Assembly (NCBI GenBank): GCA_036346225.1
Contig: JARFIW010001469.1
Span: 7,906,001 to 7,970,000 of the forward strand
Length of the DNA: 64,000 bases
DNA from: Platerodrilus igneus
Lineage: Eukaryota; Arthropoda; Insecta; Coleoptera; Lycidae
Direction: 5' to 3'
The position numbers were made by a program, and so were the translations under genes. This document shows positions 45,575 to 57,359 of this stretch, in pieces; positions within the stretch are counted from its first letter, which is position 1, and each line of letters opens with the position of its first letter. Under the pieces are notes generated by a model. That model was not told the DNA's origin. It ran no database searches and saw only the letters and a list, made by a program, of their open reading frames with translations.

Positions 45575-45935
45575 TAATAAATTTGAAACGGATGAATGAC
45601 TCGATTACCCTCTACATTGTGTTTAAATCCATAAATTGTATGGTCTAGTAAAAATATTACTACACAAACTCATAATATATTATTAATATAGATTGAAAAC
45701 TTGTTAAGATCATTATTAAAGAGAATTATTAAGTTGAATTGTGCATTATCATGTACCTTCATAATTGGTAATAGTTTATAATTGTACTGCATTTTGCATT
45801 TTATAACATATGTTACCGCTAAATTGGTGAAAAATAACGGATGAATAGAACTGCGATTATCCCTCTATCATTGTAGTTTAAATCCTATAAAATTGGTATG
45901 GTCTAACGTTAAAAAAAATATTACTACACAACACT
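45575..45935 (+). repeat. About 100-bp direct repeat pair
   Basis: Units at about 45583-45672 and 45832-45935 share ACGGATGAAT, the CGATTA-CCCTCTA block, TTTAAATCC, TATGGTCTA and AAATATTACTACACAA. Confidence 0.8.
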
Positions 45936-46853
45936 ACATTCAAATTATACGATGTAAAAACTCTGTTTCAAGATGCCATTTTCAGAGCAACTTCTGCTGT
46001 GTGGAAAGTTGTGTTGATCATGTTATCGGAAAGGAAGAAGAAACAGTTTTATAATTTGGCATTGCGGCTGTGGTTGAAAAAATACTGATAGGTATGATTT
46101 CGAATTCAGGTAGTGATTCAAGCGATGATGATATGGTTACGTTATAAATTGCTTATACAGTAACAGTAATACCTACATCTTTTTCGGTATTTTACTATAA
46201 ATTATAATCACATGCATAATGATTCTATGCGTAGACATGGTCTTATGCCATTTAATTATTTACTATAAATGTAATGGAATATTTCTTAAAAGGGCGAGAT
46301 AGGCTTTCGGCTTCTTGGAGCGGCTTTTTAAAAAAGCTTTTTCAAAAAACTCTTTTATCAAATTTAATTTATAAAGAATTACAATATTAATTTTGATTAC
46401 AAGTTCGTTCATGCAGTAACGTATGACATCGAAATACTTATAAGTTGACTTTCACTAATTAAATAAATTAAAATTACGGCAAGTAGCTGAATTACCAACA
46501 ATGTTAAAGTTGTGAATTTTTAGACTGACTGGCCATCTTGGGTTCTCGAGGGTATTTATGCTGTCCCTGCTCCTCACATTGCTTGTAGGAACTGCAGAGC
46601 TTATGTCTGCAATTTCTTTATTTAATACAAAGTATTACATTTTAATTATCTTAATTCTAATAATTGCTGTCTTATAACCTACTTTGACCAGCACCTGCAG
46701 TATCACGTTGCGTCTGGAATACAATGTATTTACATCTGTTCACATGTCTGGTTTATGAACTTCCATTATCCTTTTGTAATATGTCCATCAATTATACATT
46801 GTTGCAATCTAACCTAAGTTTTAATAATTCTATTTAACTATACATATATATAT
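45936..46853. other. Unassigned spacer
   Basis: No coding feature was recognised; a short TA run lies at 46844-46853. Confidence 0.4.
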
Positions 46854-48775
46854 AATGCTGTGATAAGGGGTTGTTTAAGGGTGTATTTTATAGCAATAGG
46901 AAGCAGAAAACTGCATTTATTTAGTAGAAAATTGAGTAATTGGGATAGTTTGTAAATAGTAAGCATTTAACACCCTGTATATAGAGAATAAGTAGTTTTA
47001 AGCGACGCAAATAGACACATCTTAGAACAATAAGACGCATAGTTAGCATAGAAATAAGTAATTCATACATTAGGTGAATAACAAATATTTAACACCCGGT
47101 ATATAGAGCTTTAGTAATTTTAAGTAATGCAAATAACGATATTTTTCAGTAGAAGCACGCGTATTTAGAAGAGAATGATAATAAATGTAATCAAACATGC
47201 ATTCAAAAGAATTCTAATCAGTTATGATAATACGGAGATAAGAAATAAAACTTAATAAAGCCTTGTGTAAGTGCGTAGGAACAATTAACATTTTGATAAG
47301 TAAAGGTAATCAAAGATGCGTAAATAGATAAAAATCGAAATTCAAATTGCATCAGGTATTTTGGTATAATATGGAAACGCGATTATTTTCTTAAAACACC
47401 GCATGGTCTGATAACAAAGCATCTGTAGCAAACAACCATTACTCGAAAAGCCAAAAATGTTACATCAGAAAACCACTTTAAGTGTAGGAAATACAAAGAC
47501 CTCATTGGTTAAGATTAGTAAGTCAATCCCACATACAAAGAGGGACCTACCCATATATTAACAGCGAGCAATGATAACGGAACTCAGTTTCAACTCAACA
47601 AGGTCAAATTGCGTCACTCTGAATCTAAGAGTAACGCGTAATAATAATATTCTAATAGTAAAATTGTTTAATGACAGATAGTGCTACGAATATGAAAATT
47701 TCTATTGCCGATTAACGTAAGTAGAATTTGGGGAATTTATTTAAACTAAAATATAATAATAATAATAGGGCTCCAGAGGGGGACGATAACATTCTGAGGC
47801 GGATGACAATAAATCTAAGTTTGACGATAATAATTCTGAGGCTGGTGAGAATAATTCATGGGTGTATAATTCGGAGGCTGATGATAATAAATCTAAGTTT
47901 GACGATAATAATTCGGAGGCTGATGACAATAAATCTAAGTTTGACGATAATAATTCGGAGGCTGATGACAATAAATTTAAGTTTGATGATAATGTTCTGA
48001 GACTGTTTGACGACAATAATTCGAGGTTGATGATAATTTCGAAATTCCAAAGGGGTGCATAATTCAGTAGATAATATTTCAAATGGGTATATAATAATTC
48101 CGAATTGGTGGAGAATAATTTCGAATACGATGTTACTGATCCAAATGGATGGTATAATAATGCATGGAAAATTCTAATTGATGTTGGTTGATAATGGATG
48201 CGTCGATAATCTTGGTACAATTTTGAGTTGCGAGAAAGAAATAAAGAAGCACGAAGTAAACAGACCAGGTTAGATTTTATTAGTTGTAAGACATTTTTTC
48301 TATTTGAATTTGAATATTGAATTTGCTAATTAATATAAACTTGTGTAACAGAGTCAGCAACGAACTTTGCATACGTTGAAAGTACGTAATATAATAAAGG
48401 GGTTTTGAACGTTCCAGGCTTCTTTGATAAAAAGAATAGTTTTTGGTGACTTTAGATTGATTGCAAAGCATATGATTTCTGAGATAAATAAGACTTACAA
48501 TATTGATTGATTGAAAAGTGTATTTTAATAATTTTCAAAACCTGTACATAATATTTCTTTTCATTATATGGAATTAATTAACTTCATTTTATAATTCAAA
48601 TAAAAGCTAGCCGTGGCAGAATAATAACATTAGTGGGAGTGTAATTTGATTAGGAAAACACAGAGAGGTGGAGCTATAAGTACAATACGCCATTGACACC
48701 GAGTACGGCGTTATTATATCACGTATTTATTGGACGGCACAACGTCGGGGTTCGAGAGTTCCAGTTAATACATAG

Positions 48776-48778
<3 letters not shown>
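46854..48778 (+). mobile_element. (TA)n-bounded repeat element, copy v
   Basis: The left terminus AATGCTGTGATAAGG follows a short TA run; the right terminus TACATAGCAA precedes (TA)n. This is the inverted partner of copy i (1-1246) and includes about 680 bp missing from that copy because of the window edge. A 42-bp minisatellite lies at 47770-48010. Near the right end are TAGCCGTGGCAGA (48609), AACACAGAGAGGTGG (48657) and GTACGGCGTTAT (48702), which tie it to copies ii and iii. No protein family was seen; the frames across the minisatellite arise from the repeat. Confidence 0.7.
47770..48010 (+). repeat. 42-bp minisatellite in copy v
   Basis: Units of 42 bases contain GAGGCTGATGAYAATAAAT and TAAGTTTGACGATAATAAT. 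Because 42 is a multiple of three, open frames with a 14-residue repeat (NNSEADDNKSKFDD) appear by chance. Confidence 0.9.

Positions 48779-48812
<34 letters not shown>
48779..48812. repeat. (TA)n microsatellite
   Basis: A TA run directly after the CATAGCAA terminus of copy v. Confidence 0.9.
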
Positions 48813-48814
<2 letters not shown>

Positions 48815-51175
48815 TTTGGGGGATATGTAAAACATGCGTTTTATGTATAGTACATTTTTTTATAAAGAATGGTTTTTTTTTTGTTTTGTCACGACGAATG
48901 TCCAATAAATAAGGTTAAGTAACTATTTTGAATTTCCTACTCATGATATTCTAGTGGTGTAAATGGCTCTCAGTACAACCTGTCTTCGAATTTATTCTTA
49001 CGTGGAACGGATAATAATCACGATGCACGATCATTTTCTAAAATCTTTTACGTAAGATTTATTGGCAGGAACAACTTCCTTGCATTATTTCACTCTTCAG
49101 AGAGGTTCCAACAACAACTCAATATATTGTGTCGCATCGTATCGACAACACAGAACATAAGCTATCTCATGCACAAATTAACTTAGCTTCAGTGCGATGT
49201 AATAATCTTTAACGCGAGCTTATAGAGTACATTAAACGTCATTGAAATGTGTTTAAGTACGGATTGTAATAGATGTGCCTTTATCTGTTCATTTATTACT
49301 AATGGTTTACTTTTATTGTATATAAACTTTCAAAGTCTTGCAATTAATCGTTTCTACTCTTAATACATTCAGAAACCTCGATTTTGTTTGAATATACAAC
49401 CTTCTGATTTAGAATAAGATACTCTACCGTTTCACTACGTCACAGTTAATACAACAATATTGTAGCATCTATAATAAGCAATTCTAACTGTGCATGCAAT
49501 TTTTTTCTTTTTGTAGCAATCTCTTACTCTTTGAACAAATGTAGTTTTATATTCAAATTTGTGAGCACAAGCTCAAATATTATCATAACTTAATCGCAGT
49601 ATATACACTTAAATCCCAAGAGGACTGTAAATCCCATAAAGGCCTGTTCTGTAACTTTAATTAGACTAATTACTCATTTGCAATCAAAATCACGTACTCG
49701 GTCTAATTCTTGACTAAATAAGTTACGCTGTGAAGCGGTTGTTTTGTATCTGAGATAACTGTGCAATAACACAATATACAATAACTCTAGCGTGCACAAA
49801 CAGATTTTACTACGTTATATAAAACTCCTATTATTCTTTCTCGGTCAATTGAAGGAATTCCAAAAGGATGGAAACGCATGCACTAAATTCCTTAAATGAT
49901 GTACACCTCAACTTTAATTTGAAAATTGTGATCTAAAATGACTTCTATATAAAAATTCTACTGTGAACTTCTGCGCGATCGTCGTTCTGCTTTTCGTCCG
50001 TCACTCTTTTAGGGTTTTTAACCATTTTTAACCCTTTTACTTTCATTTTTAGTTTTTCAGAGCATCTGGTAGATACGGGGATAACTTCTCTCCAAATTCT
50101 TTCATTTTCTCCATTACGTATATTTTGTAGTTACGCTTATCAATTGCTCAAGTTGCAATACACCATACAAGTCCTTGCATCTCGAGCCTAAATCACTTCA
50201 TTGACGATATTTATCTTTAGAATTTTGAATCAGCACTATGACGTCAGTAAGCATTTCAATGTATGTAACTAACTTTTCAGATGATCAACATCATGGCTGC
50301 TCGTAGTTGTAAGATTTAGGCATAGATTAGTAAGGAGGGATAGATAGGCCACTCTCCCTTCGCGCGAAAACGCGTTTTAAAACAGCGCCACGGCGATCTG
50401 GGACAAAACTAATATCGGAATAGCGCTTGATTCAAATTCAAATGACATTTTCCAATAACAACAGCGCTTGCGAATAAATTTGTTTTTGCACTAAATCTAA
50501 TAGTACTAATAATTCAAAGCAATCAATATTTTAAACAAATGCTTTGCACTATTAATAATATTAAATTTAATGCTAAAACAAATTTATTTGCTTGTGTTGG
50601 TTGTATTACAAAGAAAATAATTTTATTCAATAAATGTTAACATTATTTTATGTGTCAAGTGAAATAAAAAATTGTACACATGATAATGTATCGGGTGTTT
50701 AACAATTATTCTAGTTTTAGGTGGCTACAAAATCAAACTCAAATGTCAATTTTTTCTTCAGTAAATTATTGAACATAACATTTATAAAATCCGAAAGGTT
50801 AATTCTGCTATGCCAAGTGTAATCGACATTGGTGTTTGATTCAACAGTCATTCTGGACTACAATAATTGCTGATCACCCATTACAATTAAAATCTAGTTT
50901 CTGAAATTATTCTTTTAAATTCCAAATACTTACGGCTCTACTAAAAAAATTTTTAGTCCAACCAAACAGCCAAACATACATACTAAAAAATATAAACCCC
51001 TAATTTACTCAAATGAAAGTAGTACACAAAAATCTGCATTGTTTATTTACAAAAAATATACTATTAAAATTACATAACAAATATATTGAGGTTTATGAGA
51101 AAGTGCTATTAACAACGCACTTATAATTTTCTCTTAAAAAACAATATTCCATGGGTTATAGCGATCTAAAGTTTG

Positions 51176-51177
<2 letters not shown>
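48813..51177. other. Unassigned spacer
   Basis: No gene, element protein or repeat of note was recognised. Confidence 0.45.

Positions 51178-51226
<49 letters not shown>
51178..51226. repeat. (TA)n microsatellite
   Basis: A TA run abutting the PLE terminal segment. Confidence 0.9.
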
Positions 51227-51227
<1 letters not shown>

Positions 51228-52310
51228 TTCTTTATAAAGATAACGACCTTAATTTCAATATAAAATGGTATTCTTTTTGTAGGTTTCGGTCTTCTTAAAT
51301 AATCAGTACTCTTTTTTATAAATCTAAGCTTTCGGATATATTCAATCCTTTGTCAAAGATACTAAAATATACAAGAAATAATAATACTGTAAAATTATAA
51401 AGGTATGCTGTTACTTACTAAAGCGAGGCTACAAATATAAATTAAAAATACATTTGTTTAGCAATACAAACATTAAAGATATAAACTTGTTGGAAGTTAG
51501 GTAAGTTTGACATTTGACAGGTGTTTTATTTTGACTGAAAGCTCCCCTGTTTTTATATGTTTATTTAAATTTTAAATAGCATGTTGTGTGTGTGTATGTT
51601 AGCAGCTGTTGTGTAGATTACTGAATATTTTTAATTTATTTGTTAGTGGTTTGAAAATTTAGAAGATAAGTATATATATAGAGCTCAAACTATCAAAATC
51701 AGTTTTTTGTTCATACTGTTAGAATTTTGAAAATGTAACACATTTCAAGAAATTCTCTTTTCTTTTATGACTTTCAATGTCTAAGATTTTTGGTGTGTTG
51801 AAATTTATCTCATGATGAGTGCTATTAACGTGAGTGGTTAAAGCACTCACGTTAATAACACTCATCATGAGATAAATTTCAACACACCAAAAATTTTAGA
51901 CATTGAAATCATAAAGAAAGAGAATTTCTTGAAATGTGTTACATTTTCAAAATTACAGTATGAACAAACATTTGTACTTATATCTTCTAAATTTTCATAA
52001 CCATAACAATAAATCAAAATATTCAGTAATCTACAAGCTGCTTTCACACACACATGCTATTAAAATTAAATCATATAAAATCAGGGGAGTTTTCAGTCAA
52101 AATAAACACCTGTCAAATGTCAACTACTAACTTTCAACAAGTTTATCTTTAATGTTTGTATAAACAAATGTATTTTAATATATCTGTAGCCTCGCTTTAG
52201 TAACAGCATAAATTACATGTACTATTATTTCTGATATTTTAGTACTTTGACAAAGGATTGATATATCAGCTTAGATTAAAAAGTACTGTATTAAAGACCT
52301 GAAACAAAAG
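51227..52310. mobile_element. Head-to-head pair of PLE 3' fragments (family 1)
   Basis: The stretch 51305-51843 is the reverse complement of 51848-52285 with many small changes. Both are 3' pieces of the element at 53966-56806: they contain the end of its GIY-YIG coding, starting at a CACTCACGTTAAT junction, then its 3' untranslated region. The minus-sense fragment continues past a hammerhead-like motif into a terminal stretch (51231-51273, reverse) that is also the first 45 bases of the sense copy at 53968. This shows a pseudo-LTR arrangement. It ends at (TA)n. Confidence 0.85.
51320..51362 (-). ncRNA. Hammerhead-like motif in PLE end (U3/A8 variant)
   Basis: On the minus strand: stem I ATCT, core TTGACAA, one extra A, stem II GGAT...ATCC, then GAAAGCTT and AGAT closing stem I (4 bp). 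The canonical core CUGANGA has C3 and G8; here both differ, as U3 and A8, keeping the pair. The two-base stem III (GC) fits the minimal stem III known in PLE hammerheads. Activity is unknown. Confidence 0.5.
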
Positions 52311-53965
52311 ATACCATGTCACCTAAATGCGAGGGGTAAAGTATAAGGCCCGCTGAAGGCGTACTAGGAGTAAATTGTAGCAACGCTGTGCTCGAACCGA
52401 TGAAAGTGGCTCGAACTCGGAGAGATTAATTTGTTGCTTCCTGTTCCACGGCTAGTCAAAGAGCACACAAGGGTCGTAGGAGTGCTACATAAGAGATAAG
52501 TAAATATGGGCGCCAGGGCTAGGTTCCGCCCAGGAAACAACTCAAGCAAAAAGTCAACCACACCCAACCCGATTAGGAAGACTATGTAATCTAGGTTAGA
52601 ATTCCCCGCTTTAATTATCTTAACAGCTCCTGATTTCTAAGTAATAAAAGCTTTGTGTCGTACACACTTGCACAATCTCTTTAATATTTATAAATAAAAT
52701 AACCAGACAGATTCTAAGCAATATAAGATAATGTGAACCAGTGGCAATGTAATCATGACACTGAGTAACTCAAGACAAAAGCCTCTAGGCTCGTATTAAA
52801 ATTTAAAATTGAGTGTTGTGAATATAAGTTACCAAATATTTATATCCCACAATGTGCGCAAATTGTGTTCACAATTAGCCTTAAAATAGCAATATTCTTT
52901 TATAATCTTTACCTTTTTTATCGATAGTTAATTGTCACATATAAATTCCTTCACCCTTAAATAATTATCCTCAAGTATGAAAAATTTACGACCAATCAAT
53001 ATTTTATTCTAGTTAGAAATAAATAACTTTACTACTCGACACCACAAGTAAACTATTTTCTACTATTTTCTACTCACGATCACCCCTTGGACATGAACCT
53101 GTACCGATGAATTGAATTCCGGAACAGCCGATCCAATATCCAACGTCAGCAGTACCAACTAGCGATTAAGCCTCTTCTTCAACTCTACTACCAATTCCAG
53201 AACCAAACGCAGAAAGACATTCACAAACTCACGAATGCGCCAACAACTAATAATTCAGGACAACCTAAAAACCCTGCAATAATACAATTAACCACCTGTT
53301 AATTATAACTCCTCTTTACCTTCGTTAAAAAGGGTTCTTATACAATACCAATAAATTCTTGCTCTGTTGAAATATAGACAGAAGTGCTAATATCTAAAGC
53401 ATTTAATATTAGTACCATAAAGACAAAGTTTATTACTTACAAATGATGGACGCTTCACGCCAAACTATCTTTCCGATAAGCGGTCCGAACAGATGTGGAA
53501 TTTTAATTTGTACCAACAACTAGAAATATCCGTTCAGTAAATTTAGGCGTGCTTACTATTCATTTTCTACAAATCCTTACAACGTAAGTTCGGGTAGTTT
53601 CAACTCTGAAAACCCTTTTAATTTAGTAAGCCACCAAGCGTGTTTTAAGTGCGACCTAACGTTCTTCTGTTCGTAAATTCAATAATTATGCCCGCGCAGT
53701 CTGCTATCATGTTAACAAACAAGTACTGATATCCCGACTCTATACAACACATTGATGCGATACTACGCCTTCAAACATTGAGATATAGTTTAAACAATGG
53801 TTAAATTTCCTTAAAATAACTTTCTTCCTTTTGACAATACAGTGCGTTCTTCAACGTTACACCAATCAATTAAATAAATTCCTTTATTACTAGACATTTA
53901 CAACTTTATGTACAGAATTATATACAGAAATTGAATTAATTTTGTAGCGGTCATAGAATGACTAG
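52311..53965. other. Unassigned spacer between PLE fragments
   Basis: The stretch 52330-52600 is more GC-rich than its surroundings, but no gene or LTR could be identified. Confidence 0.4.
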
Positions 53966-54023
53966 TACACCATTTTATATTGAAATTAAGGTCGTTATCT
54001 TTATAAAGAAGTTTATAAGAAAT

Positions 54024-56466
54024 ATGGGTTTTTATCAAAGAATATCTAAAACTTATGGAGCTTATACCATACTCCTAAAACGCTGGTCTAAAATTAACAT
54101 CAAATTGGCATCATTTAGCAATAGGAAGATATTTCTGCTACAATGTAGAAGCAAATGTATCTTGCCAAGACATATTCCAGAAGCTTTAAAAAACTTATAT
54201 TCATTGTTGGAAAGTAATGGTAAAATTATTGCCCCGATTGTTCAACGCTTTAATGACAGGCTAAAAAAGAAAATTCTAAATTTAGAGATTAAAATAAACC
54301 ACTACTTACTCAATAAGATGTACAAAGAACTAACGGCTATTAAAGAAAAGATTTCAACCATTTTACCACTTTATATTTATACTGAATACGAACATGGACA
54401 AACTATAAATTACAATAAAATATTGCACAAAATTAAGACAGCTAACCTAAAAAAGATTTCTAACCTAATAAAATCTAACCACACTCTTAGTTTTAATAAT
54501 CTTGACAAATGGTTCAAAAACATAAGTGACTTTGACATTCCAGATGACATTAAGTCTTTTCTATCTCTTGGTCCAAAATTCAGTATACCACCAAAAATCA
54601 ATAACAAGACAATTATCAATATTTTAGCTGATTTAGAAACCATTATAGATAATGTTGATAATAAAAAGAGAGATTTATGTAGAGCTCAGACTACCAATAT
54701 AATTACTAACTTTATACATGAATCTTCGAACGTTAAATCAAAATTTGTGTTAGGCTTCAACAAATGTCATAAATACTTAAAAGAAAATAGTGATTTACTT
54801 ATATTAAAAGCTGATAAAGGAAACTTAAGTGTAGCCATTTCAAAAACTGACTATATTCAGAAGATAGATACCTTACTCAATGATCCTTTAACTTACAAAG
54901 AAATCCCTGTAGACCCGACATCTCGCTTTCAAGCACAAACCTTAAAATTAATACAAGAGCTAAAAAACAAAAAATTCATTACTAATGAAGAAGCTAAATT
55001 ACTTAATAATTATAGCAGCTCAATTCCAAAATTATATGGTTTACCAAAAATCCATAAATTAGATAACCCAATTCGACCAATTGTAGCTTCATACAATAAT
55101 CCAACTGAAAAGCTCTCTAAATTCATTGCTGTTATTTTAGAAACATCAACAAATCTAAACGAATACAATGTAAAAGATTCTTTTGAATTTGCAACCTTTA
55201 TAAACAACTTCCAACTACCAAATAATTACATATTAATAAGTTTAGATGTAATTTCACTCTTCACAAACATTTCAAAAGAGTTAATATTACAAAATATTGA
55301 TAACTTATGGTTAAACATCACAAACAATTGTAATATCTCAAAACCGGTTTTTATAGAAATTATTAATTTTCTCTTTGAAACAAGTTATTTTAAATTTAAT
55401 AATATATTTTATCTTCAGATATTTGGCTGTCCAATGGGCTCCAATTTAAGTCCTATATTAGCCAAAATTGTCATGGACACCCTACTAGATAATGTGATCC
55501 CTAAACTACCTTTCAGTTTACCATTCATAAAGAAATTTGTAGACGACATAGTAACAGCTATTCCTAAAGATAAACTCAATGAAACCTTACAAATTTTCAA
55601 TAGTTATAACAACAAAATACAATTTACCATAGAAAACGAAAATAATCGCTCGATTCCTTTTTTAGACACTTTACTAATTAGAAATTCAGAAAACAACATT
55701 ATTTTAGATTGGTACCAAAAACCTATTAATTCCGGCAGATATTTAAATTATTTATCATATCACTCATACAACATTAAAATTAACTTCATCTTAGGTTTAA
55801 AAAATAGAATTCAAAAAATTAGTCATCCATCGTTATACCAAAAAAATTTAAAAAACCTCTTTATCATATTAAAAAACAATAACTATCCATCCTATTTAAT
55901 TAAACGTTTTCTATACATTCACATGACACCTCATGCAATTCTCAATAATAACACAAAAAACCAAAACGATACTACTTTAACATTTTAATCTCTCCCCTAT
56001 ATACAACATTTAACCGTCAAATTAGAAAATATTTTCAAAAAATTTAACATAAAAATTGCGAAAAGGAATAGTTTAACTCTAAATAACCTATTCTCTAAAT
56101 TAAAAGATAAAACAACTCCATTATACCAACGAAACGTTATCTACAAAATTAATTGTTTAAATTGTGACCAATCTTACATAGGACAAAGTTCACAAAAGTT
56201 AAAACAACGTATTACTCAACATAAAAGTGACATACGAGTCAAACCCAATGCATGTGCTTTAACTACTCACGTTAATAGCACTCATCATGAGATAAATTTC
56301 AACACACCAAAAATTTTAGACATTGAAAGTCATAAAAAGAAAAGAGAATTTCTTGAAATGTGTTACATTTTTCAAAATTCTAACAGTATGAACAAAAAAA
56401 CTGATTTTGATAGCTTGAGCTCTATATATACTTATCTTCTAAATTTTCAAACCACTAACAAATAAA
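54024..56466 (+). pseudogene. PLE reverse transcriptase + GIY-YIG endonuclease, one in-frame stop
   Basis: The frame is open from 53958, but the first 22 codons overlap flanking or pseudo-LTR sequence, so ATG 54024 is the likelier start. From that upstream frame: KADKGN block near residue 283, YGLPKIHK near 359, ISLDVISLFTNI near 428 (first catalytic Asp), GCPMGSNLSPILAK near 490, KKFVDDIV near 527 (catalytic pair) and SIPFLDTLLI near 565. A TAA at 55986-55988 ends it at 676 codons. The same frame then continues as SLPYIQHLTVKLENIF, with KINCLNCDQSYIGQSSQ (about 56146-56196, the GIY-YIG core with its CxxC insertion) and LKQRITQHKSD, to a natural stop near 56466. One nonsense codon is thus the only visible lesion. 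Confidence 0.9.
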
Positions 56467-56506
56467 TTAAAAATATTTAGTAATCTACACAACAGCTGCT
56501 AACATA

Positions 56507-56512
56507 CACACA

Positions 56513-56591
<79 letters not shown>
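56507..56591. repeat. (CA)n microsatellite in PLE 3' UTR
   Basis: About 40 CA units. The homologous sites in the fragments near 51590 and 52047 have only about four to six, so this is an expansion in this copy. Confidence 0.95.
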
Positions 56592-56804
56592 CATGCTATT
56601 TAAAATTTAAATAAACATATAACAAACAGGGGAGTTTTCAGTCAAAAATAAAACACCTATCAAATGTCAAACTTTACCTAACTTTCAACAAGTTTATATC
56701 TTTAATGTTTGTATTGCTAAACAAATGTATTTTTAATTTATATCTGTAGCCTCGCTTTAGTAAGTAACAGCATACCTTTATAATTTTACAGTACTATTAT
56801 TTCT

Positions 56805-56806
<2 letters not shown>

Positions 56807-56853
<47 letters not shown>
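56807..56853. repeat. (TA)n microsatellite between two PLEs
   Basis: A TA run separating the family 1 copy from the family 2 head-to-head pair. Confidence 0.9.
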
Positions 56854-56856
<3 letters not shown>

Positions 56857-56910
56857 ATAGTAAATATCGGGTCGTAGTCAATCTGGGAAATTAGATAACT
56901 CTTTTAATCA

Positions 56911-56953
56911 GTTCAAGCTTACGAAAAATTTTATTTTCTTCTTCAGGAAGACT
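56911..56953 (-). ncRNA. Hammerhead-like motif, family 2, with damaged core
   Basis: The minus strand reads CTGAAGAAG, stem II, CGTAAGCTTG. Compared with the plus copy at 60758, GAAA has become GTAA, changing A13, an invariant residue. Expected to be inactive. Confidence 0.5.
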
Positions 56954-57359
56954 ATAATTACAGGATTACAAAAATGTTATTATGTTAATACTACTTACGA
57001 TTATATAAATCTATCTAGTAAATGCCTGCAGCATGATAATAATTAGGATACGACGACAAACTTGGTGAGAACATTCAAAACACATAATACAGTTAACATA
57101 ATAATTAATTAAGGAGGCTTATTTCTAAAACAACATTAACAGACAATTTAAAAATTACAAGTTACATAGGAACCAGTCAAAATATAAAACACTACTAACA
57201 TATAAACTTTGCAGTGGATAACTATAGATAAAAGTTTGTATTACACTAAAACAAGTATAGATTATAGTCAAACAAGGACAACATAAAAGAAGGCTCACTG
57301 GTTAACTAGATGTACGATACGTAGTGTTCTTAATAACCGAGATCAGATGGGAATATATA

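Larger units (their letters stand above)
53966..56806 (+). mobile_element. Penelope-like element, family 1, nearly intact copy
   Basis: Begins within a pseudo-LTR fragment (53968-54012, also seen reversed at 51231-51273), continues through RT and GIY-YIG coding and a 3' untranslated region with an expanded (CA)n, and stops at TTCTTGTA against (TA)n. The reverse fragment at 51.3 kb shows that the full 3' end would go on into the hammerhead-like motif, so this copy lacks its ribozyme end. Confidence 0.9.

Noticed and set aside
47728..48220. Repetitive open frames on both strands (90 and 159 codons)
   Set aside because: Generated by a 42-bp minisatellite whose length is divisible by three; not conserved as protein in copy i.
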